Positions 31,384 to 40,446 are shown, counted from the stretch's first letter. The stretch is 64,000 nt of DNA from Candidatus Aminicenantota bacterium (GCA_026393835.1 JAPKZK010000021.1:124001-188000); one strand, 5' to 3'. Notes: generated from the sequence alone by a model not told the origin. Numbers and translations are program-made.

Positions 31384-32457
31384 TTATCGGCCTACTTCGA
31401 TCAATTCGTAATCGGGATTGCCGAAGCCCAATTTCCTGGCGTGGTCGAGCTGTCCCCTGCTGGGAACATTAAACGCCGCCTTTGAAAGCTTGCCGCCCAG
31501 TTTTTGCTCCACCAGGTCCAGGGAAGCCGCATCGATGGCCACCGGGTCAAAAGAGACCAAAACCCCGACATCCGGGACAATTTTTTCATATTGATTCTGC
31601 ATGCAGTCGCAATCTTTCGTAATTCGATTGAGGAAATTAATATACATGATCTTTCCTTTACATGCCGCGGCCACGCCCATGGCATGCTCCACGACTTTTT
31701 GCTGGACATCATCGTAGGTTGCCCCCCAATTGTAAACCACGGCATCAAAACGGCAGACCGCCAGGCATTCCCCACAGCCGATGCATTTCTTACTGTCGAT
31801 CCGGGATTTGTCATCCACCATGGAGATGGCATTCGCCGGGCACCATTGGATGCATTCCCCACAGCCGGTACAGGCCTTTACCTTGATGGCCGGTTGGGCC
31901 GTTGAATGCTGGATCAATTTTCCCTTGCGACTGGAACACCCCATGCCCATATTCTTTAACGCGGCGCCGAAACCGGTCAGTACGTGGCCGGTAAAATGTG
32001 ATACCATGACCACGGCCTGGACCCTTCCGAATAAAGAAGCAATCGCTACTTTTTGATAATGTTTCCCGGGAATCTCCACCTCGATCTCCTCATCTCCCAG
32101 CAAACCGTCGGCCATAATAATGGGCAAACCGGTATTCTCGAAAGTAAACCCGTGACCGTAGGCATGTTGGATATGTTCCACGGCGTTGCACCGTTTTCCC
32201 CGGTAAAGAGTGGACGTCTCTGTCAAAAAGGGCTGGGCGCCTTTTGCTTTCAGCAGGTTTCCCAGGGCTTTAAAAAACTGGGGCCAGACATACCCTTTCG
32301 TATTTTCTTCCCCGAAATGGGTTTTGACGGCCACCATATCTTTGGCCTGGATAAATGAGAACAAATCTTTCTCTTTGATGAGCTGTTCAAGTTTTTGATA
32401 AATAACCGAGTCGTCCTGGTTATCCGCCATCTTTATAAAATAAACTTTTTCGTTCAT
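31384..32457 (-). CDS. DUF362 protein with two 4Fe-4S ferredoxin motifs
   Basis: 357 residues. The N-terminal DUF362 region (AVKTHFGEENTKGYVWPQF near 45, FLTETSTLYRGKR near 98) is followed by two ferredoxin clusters, CTGCGECIQWCPANAI near 195 and CIGCGECLAVCRFDAV near 225. The C-terminal DUF362 part has VSFDPVAIDAASLDLVEQ. It is probably an electron-transfer or metal/cofactor-related protein of anaerobes; the actual reaction is unknown. It is cytoplasmic, with no signal peptide. A GGAGG site precedes the ATG. Confidence 0.85.
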   Translation of the reverse strand: MNEKVYFIKMADNQDDSVIYQKLEQLIKEKDLFSFIQAKDMVAVKTHFGEENTKGYVWPQFFKALGNLLKAKGAQPFLTETSTLYRGKRCNAVEHIQHAYGHGFTFENTGLPIIMADGLLGDEEIEVEIPGKHYQKVAIASLFGRVQAVVMVSHFTGHVLTGFGAALKNMGMGCSSRKGKLIQHSTAQPAIKVKACTGCGECIQWCPANAISMVDDKSRIDSKKCIGCGECLAVCRFDAVVYNWGATYDDVQQKVVEHAMGVAAACKGKIMYINFLNRITKDCDCMQNQYEKIVPDVGVLVSFDPVAIDAASLDLVEQKLGGKLSKAAFNVPSRGQLDHARKLGFGNPDYELIEVGR

Positions 32458-32638
32458 GTAAATCCTCCGTTTTTTGAGCTTCCGCGTTTAATAATCACGG
32501 GTAATAAATGCCCGCGGCTGCCCGGTATTTCTTAAGGACATCAGGTTACCACTTTTTTATTCAAAATTCAAGCCTTGCATTTAACCGGATAATCTGGTAT
32601 GGTTATACCTTTCTCAAAATTGGAGGTTTAAATTAAAC

Positions 32639-33244
32639 ATGACAAAACAAAAAGCAACCAACATCACCTGGCACGAGCATACCATAAGTCTGGCAGAAAG
32701 AGAAGCGCTGCTTAAGCAGAAAGGCGTCCTGCTCTGGTTTACAGGGCTGTCCGCCAGCGGCAAATCCACCGTGGCCAACGAGGTAACCTACCGGCTCCAT
32801 CAAGCGGGGAAACTGACCTATGTCCTGGACGGCGACAATATCCGGCACGGTCTTAATAAAAATCTCGGCTTCTCCCCTGAAGACCGGGAAGAGAATATCC
32901 GGCGGATTTCCGAGGTGGGAAAACTGTTTGCCGACGCCGGGATCATTACCACCACCGCATTTATTTCCCCTTACCGCAAGGACAGGGATAACGGCAGGCA
33001 ATTGCTGGGCGATGGACGGTTCATCGAAATATTTGTAAAAGCATCCATCGATACCTGTGAGCAGCGGGACCCCAAAGGGCTTTACAAAAAAGCCAAGAAC
33101 GGGGAGATCAAGGAATTTACAGGCATTTCCGCCCCCTACGAAGAACCCTTGAAGCCTGAAATTGTTCTCGACGCCGATACCATGACCATCGACGAAGAAG
33201 TGCGGACAGTACTGGAATACCTGGAAGAAAAAAAAATAATTTAA
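32639..33244 (+). CDS. cysC: Adenylylsulfate (APS) kinase
   Basis: 201 residues. Walker A GLSASGKST at 36-44, then the APS-binding signature LDGDNIRHGLNKNLGFSPEDREENIRRI, FISPYRKDRDNGRQ, and CEQRDPKGLYKKAKNGEIKEFTGISAPYEEP near 140-175. It phosphorylates adenylyl sulfate at the 3' position to give PAPS. It is monocistronic here, with no ATP sulfurylase beside it, so it probably serves sulfation rather than a clustered assimilation pathway; that is an inference. Confidence 0.93.
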   Translation: MTKQKATNITWHEHTISLAEREALLKQKGVLLWFTGLSASGKSTVANEVTYRLHQAGKLTYVLDGDNIRHGLNKNLGFSPEDREENIRRISEVGKLFADAGIITTTAFISPYRKDRDNGRQLLGDGRFIEIFVKASIDTCEQRDPKGLYKKAKNGEIKEFTGISAPYEEPLKPEIVLDADTMTIDEEVRTVLEYLEEKKII

Positions 33245-33251
33245 AAATAAA

Positions 33252-33280
33252 TTGAAAATTTACAAAAACGATGTATTATA
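33252..33280 (+). promoter_or_regulatory. Promoter of candidate small RNA
   Basis: TTGAAA (33252-33257) and TATTAT (33274-33279) with a 16-bp spacer, or ATTATA with 17 bp. It starts just after the cysC stop. Confidence 0.55.
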
Positions 33281-33286
33281 TATACC

Positions 33287-33385
33287 GATGTCCGCACGAC
33301 ATCGACAATGAGGTCCGTTTGGGCAGGTGGTTGCTTTAGAGGCAGTTGTTGTATCGCTCGAAAGTCCACCTGCCCTTTTCTTTTA
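33287..33385 (+). ncRNA. Candidate small RNA with terminal stem and U-rich end
   Basis: After the promoter comes a small hairpin GATGTC-CGCAC-GACATC (33287-33303), then a 10-bp perfect stem GGGCAGGTGG (33321-33330) with CCACCTGCCC (33366-33375), a 35-base loop, and TTTTCTTTTA. The layout, about 95-100 nt with a terminator-like 3' end, is that of a small RNA. It could also be only the cysC terminator. No family match is recognised. Confidence 0.5.
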
Positions 33386-33429
33386 CCCCCTTCACATGTT
33401 CGGGAATTGTTCTATAATCCTTTTCGTCG

Positions 33430-34401
33430 CTAAAATTTAAAATAGCTCGTATAGAAAGAAATAACCGTGAATGCCACAATAGCCGCGACAATGAAATAGA
33501 TCAGCATCCCCACGCTTTTCATCAACATTACAAAACGGAGGGCGTTGGTTTCCTCCATCTGCTGCACCAACTGTTCCAAAGACTCTGCCAATGCACCGGA
33601 ATCCTCTCCCACCGCCACAACGCCCATTTGATCGGAAGAGATCATGCCCGTGGCCGCGTAATATTCCTTAAAACTCCGGCCTATTTCCAATATATAAAGG
33701 TTATCCAGCAATTGTCGTTTAATCACTGTATTTCCGGCGGCAACGGCGGCGTTCCGGGCCGCGGTTACCGCATCGACGCCGGCGGTAAGCATGGCGGAAA
33801 GCGACCAGAAAGCCCTGGCCAGGGAAACATCCCGCACCAATATTCCCAGCGCCGGCAGGTCCAGCACAAAACCATCTATCTTACGCCGCAGCCAGCCCGT
33901 GCGGGAATGTTTTTTCCATAGAATTATCGTCAACCCTACGATTCCATAAGCGCCCAACAGGGGCGGCAGCGCCACTGAGGCGTAACTCCGGTTGAGATTT
34001 TCCACCAGCAGGTATTTCAGCGGCGGCAGCAGTACCGCCGCATGCAGGAGGATAATGGGGTAGATCAAACCGGCCAGGAAACGTCGCTTCGCCGTGTAAC
34101 GGCTCTCGTAATATTGGCCCAGTTTCTTGAAGGTTGGCGCCGTCATCCCGCTCTCTTCCGCGCCTTTAACGATCATCACCTGGAACTCATCAAAATATTT
34201 CGGGTACCGGCTCATGCCCTGCCATAACGAGCCCCCACGGCCGATATGGTGCTGGAGTCCATCCATCATCCACAGGAGTGGACCTTTCTTTCCTTCTTTC
34301 ATCGTATCCAGGCCCCGTTCAACGGTAAGACCACTCTTCAAAAACGTGGCCAAACTGCTGTAAAACCGCGACAACTGCCTTCCGTTCATTTGTTTTTTCA
34401 T
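33430..34401 (-). CDS. GspF/PilC-like type II secretion inner-membrane protein
   Basis: 323 residues with two T2SF domains: YSSLATFLKSGLTVERGLDTM at 13-33 with a helical bundle, and a second copy, FWSLSAMLTAGVDAVTAARNA near 200. Each is followed by membrane helices (about 110-130, 145-165, 295-317). The final TVISFYTSYF is typical. GspF/PilC proteins form the inner-membrane platform of type II secretion or type IV pili. No other pilus or secretion genes are nearby, so the partner machine must be elsewhere. It lies on the same strand, 46 bp downstream of the RNase P RNA. Confidence 0.8.
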   Translation of the reverse strand: MKKQMNGRQLSRFYSSLATFLKSGLTVERGLDTMKEGKKGPLLWMMDGLQHHIGRGGSLWQGMSRYPKYFDEFQVMIVKGAEESGMTAPTFKKLGQYYESRYTAKRRFLAGLIYPIILLHAAVLLPPLKYLLVENLNRSYASVALPPLLGAYGIVGLTIILWKKHSRTGWLRRKIDGFVLDLPALGILVRDVSLARAFWSLSAMLTAGVDAVTAARNAAVAAGNTVIKRQLLDNLYILEIGRSFKEYYAATGMISSDQMGVVAVGEDSGALAESLEQLVQQMEETNALRFVMLMKSVGMLIYFIVAAIVAFTVISFYTSYFKF

Positions 34402-34447
34402 ATTCGTGTCCTAATGGAAAATCGCTGCGCTTACAAAAAGAAAATTC

Positions 34448-34822
34448 GGAAGCAGACTGTAAGCCGGGTTCTGTCGTGAAGAACCATTTATCTTGGCAGT
34501 CAATCGCTTAACTGCTCCAGCGACTAACCTAAAGGTTTCGGCCGGGTCAGCCTCAAACACCTTTCATTTAGTCTTGCTCCGGATGGGGTTTACCTCAGTC
34601 CCGGTTGTCGCCAACCCGGACGGTGAGCTCTTACCTCACCTTTTCACCGTTACCGTGGGAAAGGGTACGAGACCGCTTTCCCATGGCAGTCTATTCTCTG
34701 CGGCACTGTCCTTACTCGCCTATTATCGGCGAGCAGTTCCCGTTAGGAATCATCCTGCCCTGTGGAGCCCGGACTTTCCTCCCCAGTCACATTACGACTG
34801 GAGCGATTCTTCATCTGCTTCC
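34448..34822 (-). ncRNA. rnpB: RNase P RNA (bacterial type A)
   Basis: Reading the minus strand, the P1 stem is GAAGCAGA (34814-34821) paired with TCTGCTTC (34449-34456). Near the 5' end comes the invariant GAGGAAAGTCCGGGCTCC (P3/P4 side), then ACAGGGCAGGATG, and near the 3' end ACAGAACCCGGCTTACAG (the P4 partner side). Length about 375 nt, as in type A RNAs. A -10-like TATAAT on the minus strand (34838-34843) lies within the upstream regulator gene. The 5' end overlaps the last codons of that gene. It processes tRNA 5' ends. Confidence 0.93.
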
Positions 34823-36189
34823 GAATTTTCAGGTATTATTATACCATTGGTTTCGATTTTTTTATAGAGGTTGCTCCGGGGTAATTCGATTTCCCTGGCA
34901 GTCCTGGCAATATTATAATTGTACAGCTTCAACTTCTCCTCGATAAAGTACTTCTCGGAATGGGCTTTGAAATCTTTCCAGAGCTTTATCTCGCCGAAGG
35001 AAAGAGCCTGTTTCTCGACGGTATTATTGCGCATGGATTCGGGGAGGTCATTCTCGGTGATAATTTTGCCTTCGCTCATAATCAGCAGTCGTTCCACCAG
35101 GTTGCGCAATTCCCTGACATTCCCTTTCCATTCATACTCCCGGAACAATTGGATGACTTTGTCGGAGAATTTCTTCCTTTTAAGGTTATTTTCTTCTGAG
35201 AAATAATCGATAAAATGTTCCACCAGTTGGGGGATATCTTCTTGTCTTTCCTTAAGGGGTGGGGAGTGCACCGGGACCACGTTGAGGCGGAAAAACAAAT
35301 CTTCGCGAAAGGCGCCTTTTTTTATTTCTTCTTTGAGGTTTTTATTAGTGGCGGCGATGACGCGCACGTCGATGTGTTTGACCTCATCCGAGCCGACCCG
35401 TTGGATTTCGCCTTCTTCCAGTACGCGGAGGACTTTGGCCTGGGCTTTTAAGCTCAAATCGCCGACTTCATCGAGGAATATACTGCCTTTGTGGGCGCGG
35501 TCGAATTTGCCGATCTTTTTTTCATAGGCGCCGGTAAAGGAACCTTTTTCATGGCCGAACAGTTCGCTTTCGATGAGTTCTTCCGGTATGGCGGCGCAAT
35601 TGACCTGGACAAAGGGTTGGTTCTTGCGGGAAGAGAGCATATAAATGTTCCGGGCGATCAATTCTTTTCCGGTCCCGCTCTCGCCGGTGATTAAAACCGT
35701 ACTGTTGGTTCGGGCCACTTTGCGGATGGTTTGCCTTAGCTCCTGCATACCGGGGGCATTGCCGATGAGTTCGTATTTTTTTTCGCTGAGGGTTTTGAGG
35801 TTGAAGTTTTCTTTCAGCAGGTTGACTTTTTCCATGGCATTGCGGACAGTGAGGATGAGTTTGTCCCTGGAAATCGGTTTCTCCAGGAAATCAAAAGCGC
35901 CCAGTTTGGCAGCTTCCAGCGCCTCTTCAATGCCGGAATGGCCGGAAATCATAATAACTTCTGAAAATTCGCTGATTCCTTTCAATTGTTTGAGTACATC
36001 GATGCCGTTGAAGCCGGGCATCTTGACATCCAATAGTACGATATCGGGTTTCAATTGGCGGAACAGGTCGATCCCGTCCAGTCCGTTATTGGTGGTGGCC
36101 ACGGGATAGTTTTCATAGGTTAGAACCATCTTGATGGATTCCAGTATGTTCTTTTCGTCATCGATTACAAGTATTTTTGCGTCTTCCAT
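34792..36189 (-). CDS. NtrC-family sigma-54-dependent response regulator
   Basis: 465 residues. The receiver has Asp54 in VLLDVKMPG, Lys104 in LEKP and the DDE acid patch at 10-12. The AAA+ domain has Walker A GESGTGKE at 169-176, GSFTGA at 216-221 (variant of GAFTGA, sigma-54 contact), GSIFLDEVGDL (Walker B) and REDLFFRLNV. The C-terminal Fis-type helix-turn-helix reads YNYNIARTAREIELPRSNLYKKI. It activates sigma-54 promoters after phosphorylation; no partner kinase gene adjoins it. The last nine codons plus stop also form the 5' end of the RNase P RNA, which puts a sequence constraint on the C-terminus EADEESLQS. Confidence 0.92.
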   Translation of the reverse strand: MEDAKILVIDDEKNILESIKMVLTYENYPVATTNNGLDGIDLFRQLKPDIVLLDVKMPGFNGIDVLKQLKGISEFSEVIMISGHSGIEEALEAAKLGAFDFLEKPISRDKLILTVRNAMEKVNLLKENFNLKTLSEKKYELIGNAPGMQELRQTIRKVARTNSTVLITGESGTGKELIARNIYMLSSRKNQPFVQVNCAAIPEELIESELFGHEKGSFTGAYEKKIGKFDRAHKGSIFLDEVGDLSLKAQAKVLRVLEEGEIQRVGSDEVKHIDVRVIAATNKNLKEEIKKGAFREDLFFRLNVVPVHSPPLKERQEDIPQLVEHFIDYFSEENNLKRKKFSDKVIQLFREYEWKGNVRELRNLVERLLIMSEGKIITENDLPESMRNNTVEKQALSFGEIKLWKDFKAHSEKYFIEEKLKLYNYNIARTAREIELPRSNLYKKIETNGIIIPENSEADEESLQS

Positions 36190-36256
36190 GGGGTATTTAT
36201 ACCAGAATACGAATGATTTTTCAATTAAAAAATTTATAAAGAAAGAAGATATTTCC

Positions 36257-36285
36257 TTGAAAAAAAAATTTTCCTGGAGTATAAC
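36257..36285 (+). promoter_or_regulatory. Sigma-70 promoter of the beta-helix/dockerin gene
   Basis: TTGAAA (36257-36262), 17 bp, TATAAC (36280-36285); a GGAGG site precedes the ATG at 36353. Confidence 0.65.
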
Positions 36286-36352
36286 AAAGACTTATGAGAA
36301 TTAATCCAGGTGAAAATGAAAACAAAAATAAAAATTAAATGGAGGTATAATT

Positions 36353-37570
36353 ATGCGTTTATTCAACTTTAACAAATGTTTTGCGGTAGGAGTAATCTTC
36401 ATGCTCTCATGCGGTGGTTTTATGCTGTCGGGACAGTACCCTTCTCCCTCATGCCCGGTCTATAATGCAACGGACAGCACATGTTATCAGACGATTCAAG
36501 CGGCCATTGACGCCGCATCCAGCGGGGATTTGATAAAACTCTATTCCACCACATTTTATGAAAACATTACCATCGACGTTTCCATCACGCTTGAAGGTTA
36601 CCACATGTTCAGCACCAGTATCCAGGGAGATTGCACCGAAGATGTCGTTACCATAACGGCAGCGGGAGTTACGATTAAAAGCCTGGGTATTTTGGGGTGT
36701 GGAAATAACAACACGGTTTATCACGGGATCAAGATCGAATCTGCCAACAATACGGTTGTAGATACGATGATCGCCGAATGTTACCGCGGTATTTATACCA
36801 GTGGATATTCCGGGAATATAATCCGGGACAACTTGATTTCAACCACATGGGATTATTATGAAGGAATTATCGTCAGCGGTTCCAATAACAAAATTTATGG
36901 GAACACCTTTATAAGGGCGGCAACGGAAACTAGGGTCGGGTGGGCAATCATAATTCTGAGCGCTTCCAATACCGATATCTATCAGAACTCCATCCGGAAT
37001 CATGAATACGCCATTTACGTATTTGCGGCGTCCAATAACAATATTTTTGCCAACACAATAGAGGACAATGATTACGGTATTTATCTATTCAGCACCTGTG
37101 AGGATAACAAAATCCACCATAACAATTTTCTCGATAACGATATCCAGGCTTATACCTATTATGCGGGAACTAACCAGTGGGATAACGGTTGTCCATCCGG
37201 TGGGAACTATTGGGACAATAATACGAATTGCACCGACGTTTCCGACTGCAATGCCCAGCAATCCCCTGATGGAATCTGTGACAGTTCGTTCTCTATTCCC
37301 TATGACGGGACCGCGAACTATGATAACTATCCACTGGCGGCCCAATGGTCGCCGATGTGCGGGAATGTGGATGGAAGTCCCGACTATGCCGTCAACTGGG
37401 ACGATTATTACTATTTGATCGAGTATCTTTATGGCGATGGACTGAATGCCCCAGTACCACCGTGTGCTGCGGACATGAACTGCACCGGCACATTAACGAT
37501 AGCGGATGTAAGCATCCTGGTCGATCATCTTAACAATGGTACACCGCTTACCGGGTGCTGTTGTCAATAA
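36353..37570 (+). CDS. Exported NosD-like parallel beta-helix protein with dockerin-like C-terminus
   Basis: 405 residues with a signal peptide (about 8-27). CYQTIQAAIDAASSGDLIKLY is the usual entry to right-handed beta-helix proteins. Repeats such as GIKIESANNTVVDTMIAECYRGIYTSGYSGNIIRDN and YAIYVFAASNNNIFANTIEDNDYGIYLFSTCEDNKIHHNNF are PbH1/NosD rungs (about 110-285). The end, CGNVDGSPDYAVNWDDYYYLIEYLYGDG then DMNCTGTLTIADVSILVDHL, is a pair of calcium-loop/helix motifs like dockerin type I. Likely surface or secreted, perhaps binding polysaccharide. No cohesin gene is in the window; in many non-cellulosomal bacteria such tails act alone. Confidence 0.85.
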   Translation: MRLFNFNKCFAVGVIFMLSCGGFMLSGQYPSPSCPVYNATDSTCYQTIQAAIDAASSGDLIKLYSTTFYENITIDVSITLEGYHMFSTSIQGDCTEDVVTITAAGVTIKSLGILGCGNNNTVYHGIKIESANNTVVDTMIAECYRGIYTSGYSGNIIRDNLISTTWDYYEGIIVSGSNNKIYGNTFIRAATETRVGWAIIILSASNTDIYQNSIRNHEYAIYVFAASNNNIFANTIEDNDYGIYLFSTCEDNKIHHNNFLDNDIQAYTYYAGTNQWDNGCPSGGNYWDNNTNCTDVSDCNAQQSPDGICDSSFSIPYDGTANYDNYPLAAQWSPMCGNVDGSPDYAVNWDDYYYLIEYLYGDGLNAPVPPCAADMNCTGTLTIADVSILVDHLNNGTPLTGCCCQ

Positions 37571-37598
37571 AACTCTATATATTGGCGGTTGAGTGAAG

Positions 37599-39548
37599 TT
37601 AAACGATTAATTTAACCAGGGTCGAATTGAACGTCGGACCGCTGGCGATGACCTGGGTAATAGGCGATGTCAAGTCATTCATGGGCTTGCCGTCGAGGCA
37701 AACCGAAAGGCGGGGCATCCATAAGACGCCCCCTGGGACCGCATCGGAAATTTCCACTCCTACTTCCACACAGCCCAGGTCATTGGCCAGCTTCACCCGG
37801 CCGTTGCCTGTGATTTTCAAACGGGCGGCGTCGGCAGGGTTAATCGTTACTACCGCGGGAATAGGCCCGTAAGACTCGGTAAACTGCGTACCGGTATAAT
37901 TGCGCACGGCGCTGTTGAGCAAAATAAATTCACCCGCCCCCGGCTTTACCGGGCAATGTCGAGGCAAAGGAGCGATTCCCATTTCCAGCGCCCGGGAAGA
38001 GTAAAACTCCAGTTTCCCTGAAGGCGTATTATAGCGATCCGGGGGTTTCAGTTTAAGAAGCAGTGTTTTTCCTGCCAATAAATCCTGGAAAGTTCCATCG
38101 ACAAACGCGCCTTCAAAGGCTTTTTCCAATTCTTTCCAGGGATCAGCCAGGACCCATTGTTCTTGGACCCCCAATTTGCGCGCCAGTTCGTGCATGAGCC
38201 ACACTTCGTCCCGGCTCTCGCCCAATGGTTTGATTACTCGAGGTGAGAGACGAATATGACGATGAACCCAGGTTACCACGATGTCCTGTTTTTCAAAAAA
38301 TGTGGGGGCAGGAAGTACTACATCCGCGTAATCGGCGGTTCCTGTCCAGTGCGTATCGTGAACCACCACGAAGGCGTCTGTAGAGAGGCCGCGGCGAAAG
38401 GCCGATTGATGCGGCAGTGTCAGGGCCGGGTTCATCCCATAGATAAAAATGAATTTAAATGCGCCATCTCGGACCCGTTGGCTTAAGGCCACCTGGGAAA
38501 CGGTTTTAGGTTGAAGATTTGAAAACGAATTGCCTGCGATATAATTATTATCGATAAAAAAGGCGTCGCTGTTGCTGTAGAAGAACCCCCTGTGGAGTCC
38601 CCGCAGGGCGGGGATAAATGAAACCGCCCGCACCAGGTCCGCGCCGTTGATGGATTTTTGCAAGCCGATGCCCATCAGGGTTGCGCTCATGTTGGACTTA
38701 CCGTACAGGTCCGCGATGGTTTCTACCGCATTCCAATCCAGGCCCGTTTCGGTTTCCACCCGCTGGGGTGACCAGGACATGATCTCATGTTCCAGTTTAT
38801 CAAATCCCAGCGTGTACTTTTCGATAAATTCGTGGGCCAGGTAATTTTTTTGGATGAGGATGCGGCAGATACCCATGACCAGGGCCGTATCGCTTCCCGG
38901 TTTGGGTTGGAAATGCAGGTCCGCGTGTTTCGCCGCTTCGCTGCACCGGGGATCGATGGCGATGATGGTGGCGCCCCGTTGTTTCCGGGCCTGGAGGGCC
39001 AGCGCCCATAAATGCGCCGAGCTGACCGGCGCATTAAAGCCCCAGAAAACGATAAGGTCCCTGTCTAACAAGCTTTCCGGCTGCAGGCCGTAATATTCCC
39101 CGTAATGAAGAGCGAGGCCTGTTTTGCCGGATTTGCTGCACATGGCGCCGTCGGTACGCGAAGCGCCCAGCGCATTCCACAGCCGGTGTGGGTACACCTC
39201 CGACAGGAGGCCGGTATTCCCCGAATAATCCAGCAATAGGACAGATTCCCTGCCGTGCGTTTTAATGACTTCCTGCAATTTTCCTGAGATTGTTTCCAGC
39301 GCTTCATTCCAATCCGTACGCCGGAATTGCCGCCCGGGTTTATTGCCTATCCGGATTTGTGGATATAGGACCCGGTTCTTATATACTCTTGAAACATCCA
39401 TTTTACCCCGGGGACAGACAAATCCCTGGGTTATCGGGTTATCCGGGTCGCCTTTAACCGAAACCAGACCGCCGTCATCGTTGACATCGGCCAGGATGAA
39501 GCAGGAATCATAGCAATCCCTGGCGCACATTGTTTTAACGGTTTTCAT
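37599..39548 (-). CDS. Molybdopterin-dependent Fe-S oxidoreductase (anaerobic dehydrogenase)
   Basis: 649 residues of the complex iron-sulfur molybdoenzyme (DMSO-reductase) family. The N-terminal 4Fe-4S ligands are Cys8, Cys12, Cys16 and Cys45 (CARDCYDSC then GFVCPRGK). Then come DYSGNTGLLSEVYPHRLWNALG, an MGD-binding DLIVFWGFNAPVSS, and IIAIDPRCSEAAKHAD, PKPGSDTALVMGI. The C-terminal MGD domain has VTINPADAARLKITGNGRVKLAND. There is no Tat signal, so it is probably cytoplasmic. Substrate is not predictable: formate, polysulfide and other uses occur in this branch. No membrane or electron-transfer subunit genes adjoin it. Confidence 0.87.
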   Translation of the reverse strand: MKTVKTMCARDCYDSCFILADVNDDGGLVSVKGDPDNPITQGFVCPRGKMDVSRVYKNRVLYPQIRIGNKPGRQFRRTDWNEALETISGKLQEVIKTHGRESVLLLDYSGNTGLLSEVYPHRLWNALGASRTDGAMCSKSGKTGLALHYGEYYGLQPESLLDRDLIVFWGFNAPVSSAHLWALALQARKQRGATIIAIDPRCSEAAKHADLHFQPKPGSDTALVMGICRILIQKNYLAHEFIEKYTLGFDKLEHEIMSWSPQRVETETGLDWNAVETIADLYGKSNMSATLMGIGLQKSINGADLVRAVSFIPALRGLHRGFFYSNSDAFFIDNNYIAGNSFSNLQPKTVSQVALSQRVRDGAFKFIFIYGMNPALTLPHQSAFRRGLSTDAFVVVHDTHWTGTADYADVVLPAPTFFEKQDIVVTWVHRHIRLSPRVIKPLGESRDEVWLMHELARKLGVQEQWVLADPWKELEKAFEGAFVDGTFQDLLAGKTLLLKLKPPDRYNTPSGKLEFYSSRALEMGIAPLPRHCPVKPGAGEFILLNSAVRNYTGTQFTESYGPIPAVVTINPADAARLKITGNGRVKLANDLGCVEVGVEISDAVPGGVLWMPRLSVCLDGKPMNDLTSPITQVIASGPTFNSTLVKLIV

Positions 39549-39683
39549 TTTTCATTCCTCTGTAAAGTGCACTTTATCATAAGTCATCTGAATTTTCAAA
39601 TAGTTCCTTTCCTGATCTTCCCAGGGAGTGGGTGAACCTTTGTGCCTTTGTGCCTTGGTTGCTATTTTTATGCCGGGCAAGCG

Positions 39684-39956
39684 TCCGGTAAAGTTGAGGG
39701 AGAATGATGTAAAGTGGAGCGAGACCAATGTAAAGCTGAGCGAACATAATGTCAAGTTGAGGGAGACCGATGTAAAGCTGAGCGAGAGTGATGTAAAGTT
39801 GAGGGAGACCGATGTTAAGTTGAGCGAGCATAATGTAAAGTTGAGGGAGACCGATGTTAAGCTGAGCGAGAATGATGTAAAGTTGAGGGAGAGTGATGTA
39901 AACCCGGGGGAGACCGATGTTAAGCTGAGCAAGAGCGATGTCAAGCTGGGGGAGCA
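39684..39956. repeat. 21-bp-period tandem array (array 3)
   Basis: About 13 direct units of 21 bp, GTAAAGTTGAGGGAGACCGA-like, alternating with GTTAAGCTGAGCGAGNNNGA-like, so a weaker 42-bp order also exists. It is preceded by CCTTTGTGCC/TTTGTGCC words (39635-39655) and a GCCGGGCAAGCGTCCGG that resembles the entry to array 2. Three frames stay open across it; none is taken as a gene. Unlike arrays 1, 4 and 5, the units show no strong dyad. Confidence 0.85.
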
Positions 39957-40065
39957 TTTTACATTGCTTGTCGAGCATAAAATGTTAGAGATTCCGACCA
40001 GGGGAAACCATTCCCCACCTTAACTCAGGGATTGGTGGCCCATAATTGTTGTTATCAAAGGCAAG

Positions 40066-40096
40066 GGGCAGACACGCAGGTCTGCCCCTACCTAAG
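40066..40096. repeat. GC dyad repeat (GGGGCAGAC / GTCTGCCCC)
   Basis: AGGGGCAGAC-ACGCAG-GTCTGCCCCT followed by ACC. The same type as 29308-29329, and similar in style to the palindrome at 30121. Confidence 0.6.
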
Positions 40097-40131
40097 AAGA
40101 CCAATCCTGGGGACTATTTTAAAGCAAAGGG

Positions 40132-40160
40132 TTGATTTTTTTTCGTTTTCGTATTATAGT
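40132..40160 (+). promoter_or_regulatory. Sigma-70 promoter of the DUF433/PIN-like pair
   Basis: TTGATT (40132-40137), 17 bp, TATAGT (40155-40160); AAGGAG follows at 40182 and the ATG at 40195. Confidence 0.65.
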
Positions 40161-40194
40161 AAGAGTGAGTGAATTCATGAAAAGGAGTCAGGAT

Positions 40195-40446
40195 ATGAAT
40201 ATATTGGATCGAATAACGATTGATCCCGCAATATGTCTGGGGCAACCCACCATCAGGGGGATGCGAATAACTGTGTCTATAATATTGAAACAGATTGCAG
40301 CCGGGATGCCGTTGGAGGATATCCTGGCAGCTTATCCTGAACTCGAAAAGGAAGATATTGTTCAATCACTCCAATATGCAGCGTGGTTGGCATCTGAAAA
40401 AACGGTATTTATCCCAATAAAGAGAGTTATCCGTGCCAACGCTTGA
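40195..40446 (+). CDS. DUF433 protein, antitoxin-like
   Basis: 83 residues: DRITIDPAICLGQPTIRGMRITVSIILKQIAAGMPLEDILAAYPELEKEDIVQSLQYAAWLA. This is the DUF433 (VapB-like, winged helix) pattern with the P.I.G.RI.V motif. The start is ATG 40195, 8 bases after AAGGAG. The PIN-like gene overlaps its end by 14 bp, the classic arrangement of DUF433/DUF5615 toxin-antitoxin pairs. It should bind DNA and neutralise the partner. Confidence 0.85.
   Translation: MNILDRITIDPAICLGQPTIRGMRITVSIILKQIAAGMPLEDILAAYPELEKEDIVQSLQYAAWLASEKTVFIPIKRVIRANA

Noticed and set aside
39552..40023. Three overlapping frames of about 130 codons on both strands (VKLRETD / LNFTSVS repeats)
   Set aside because: All three follow from the 21-bp period of array 3; open frames on both strands together cannot all be genes and none has a start signal.
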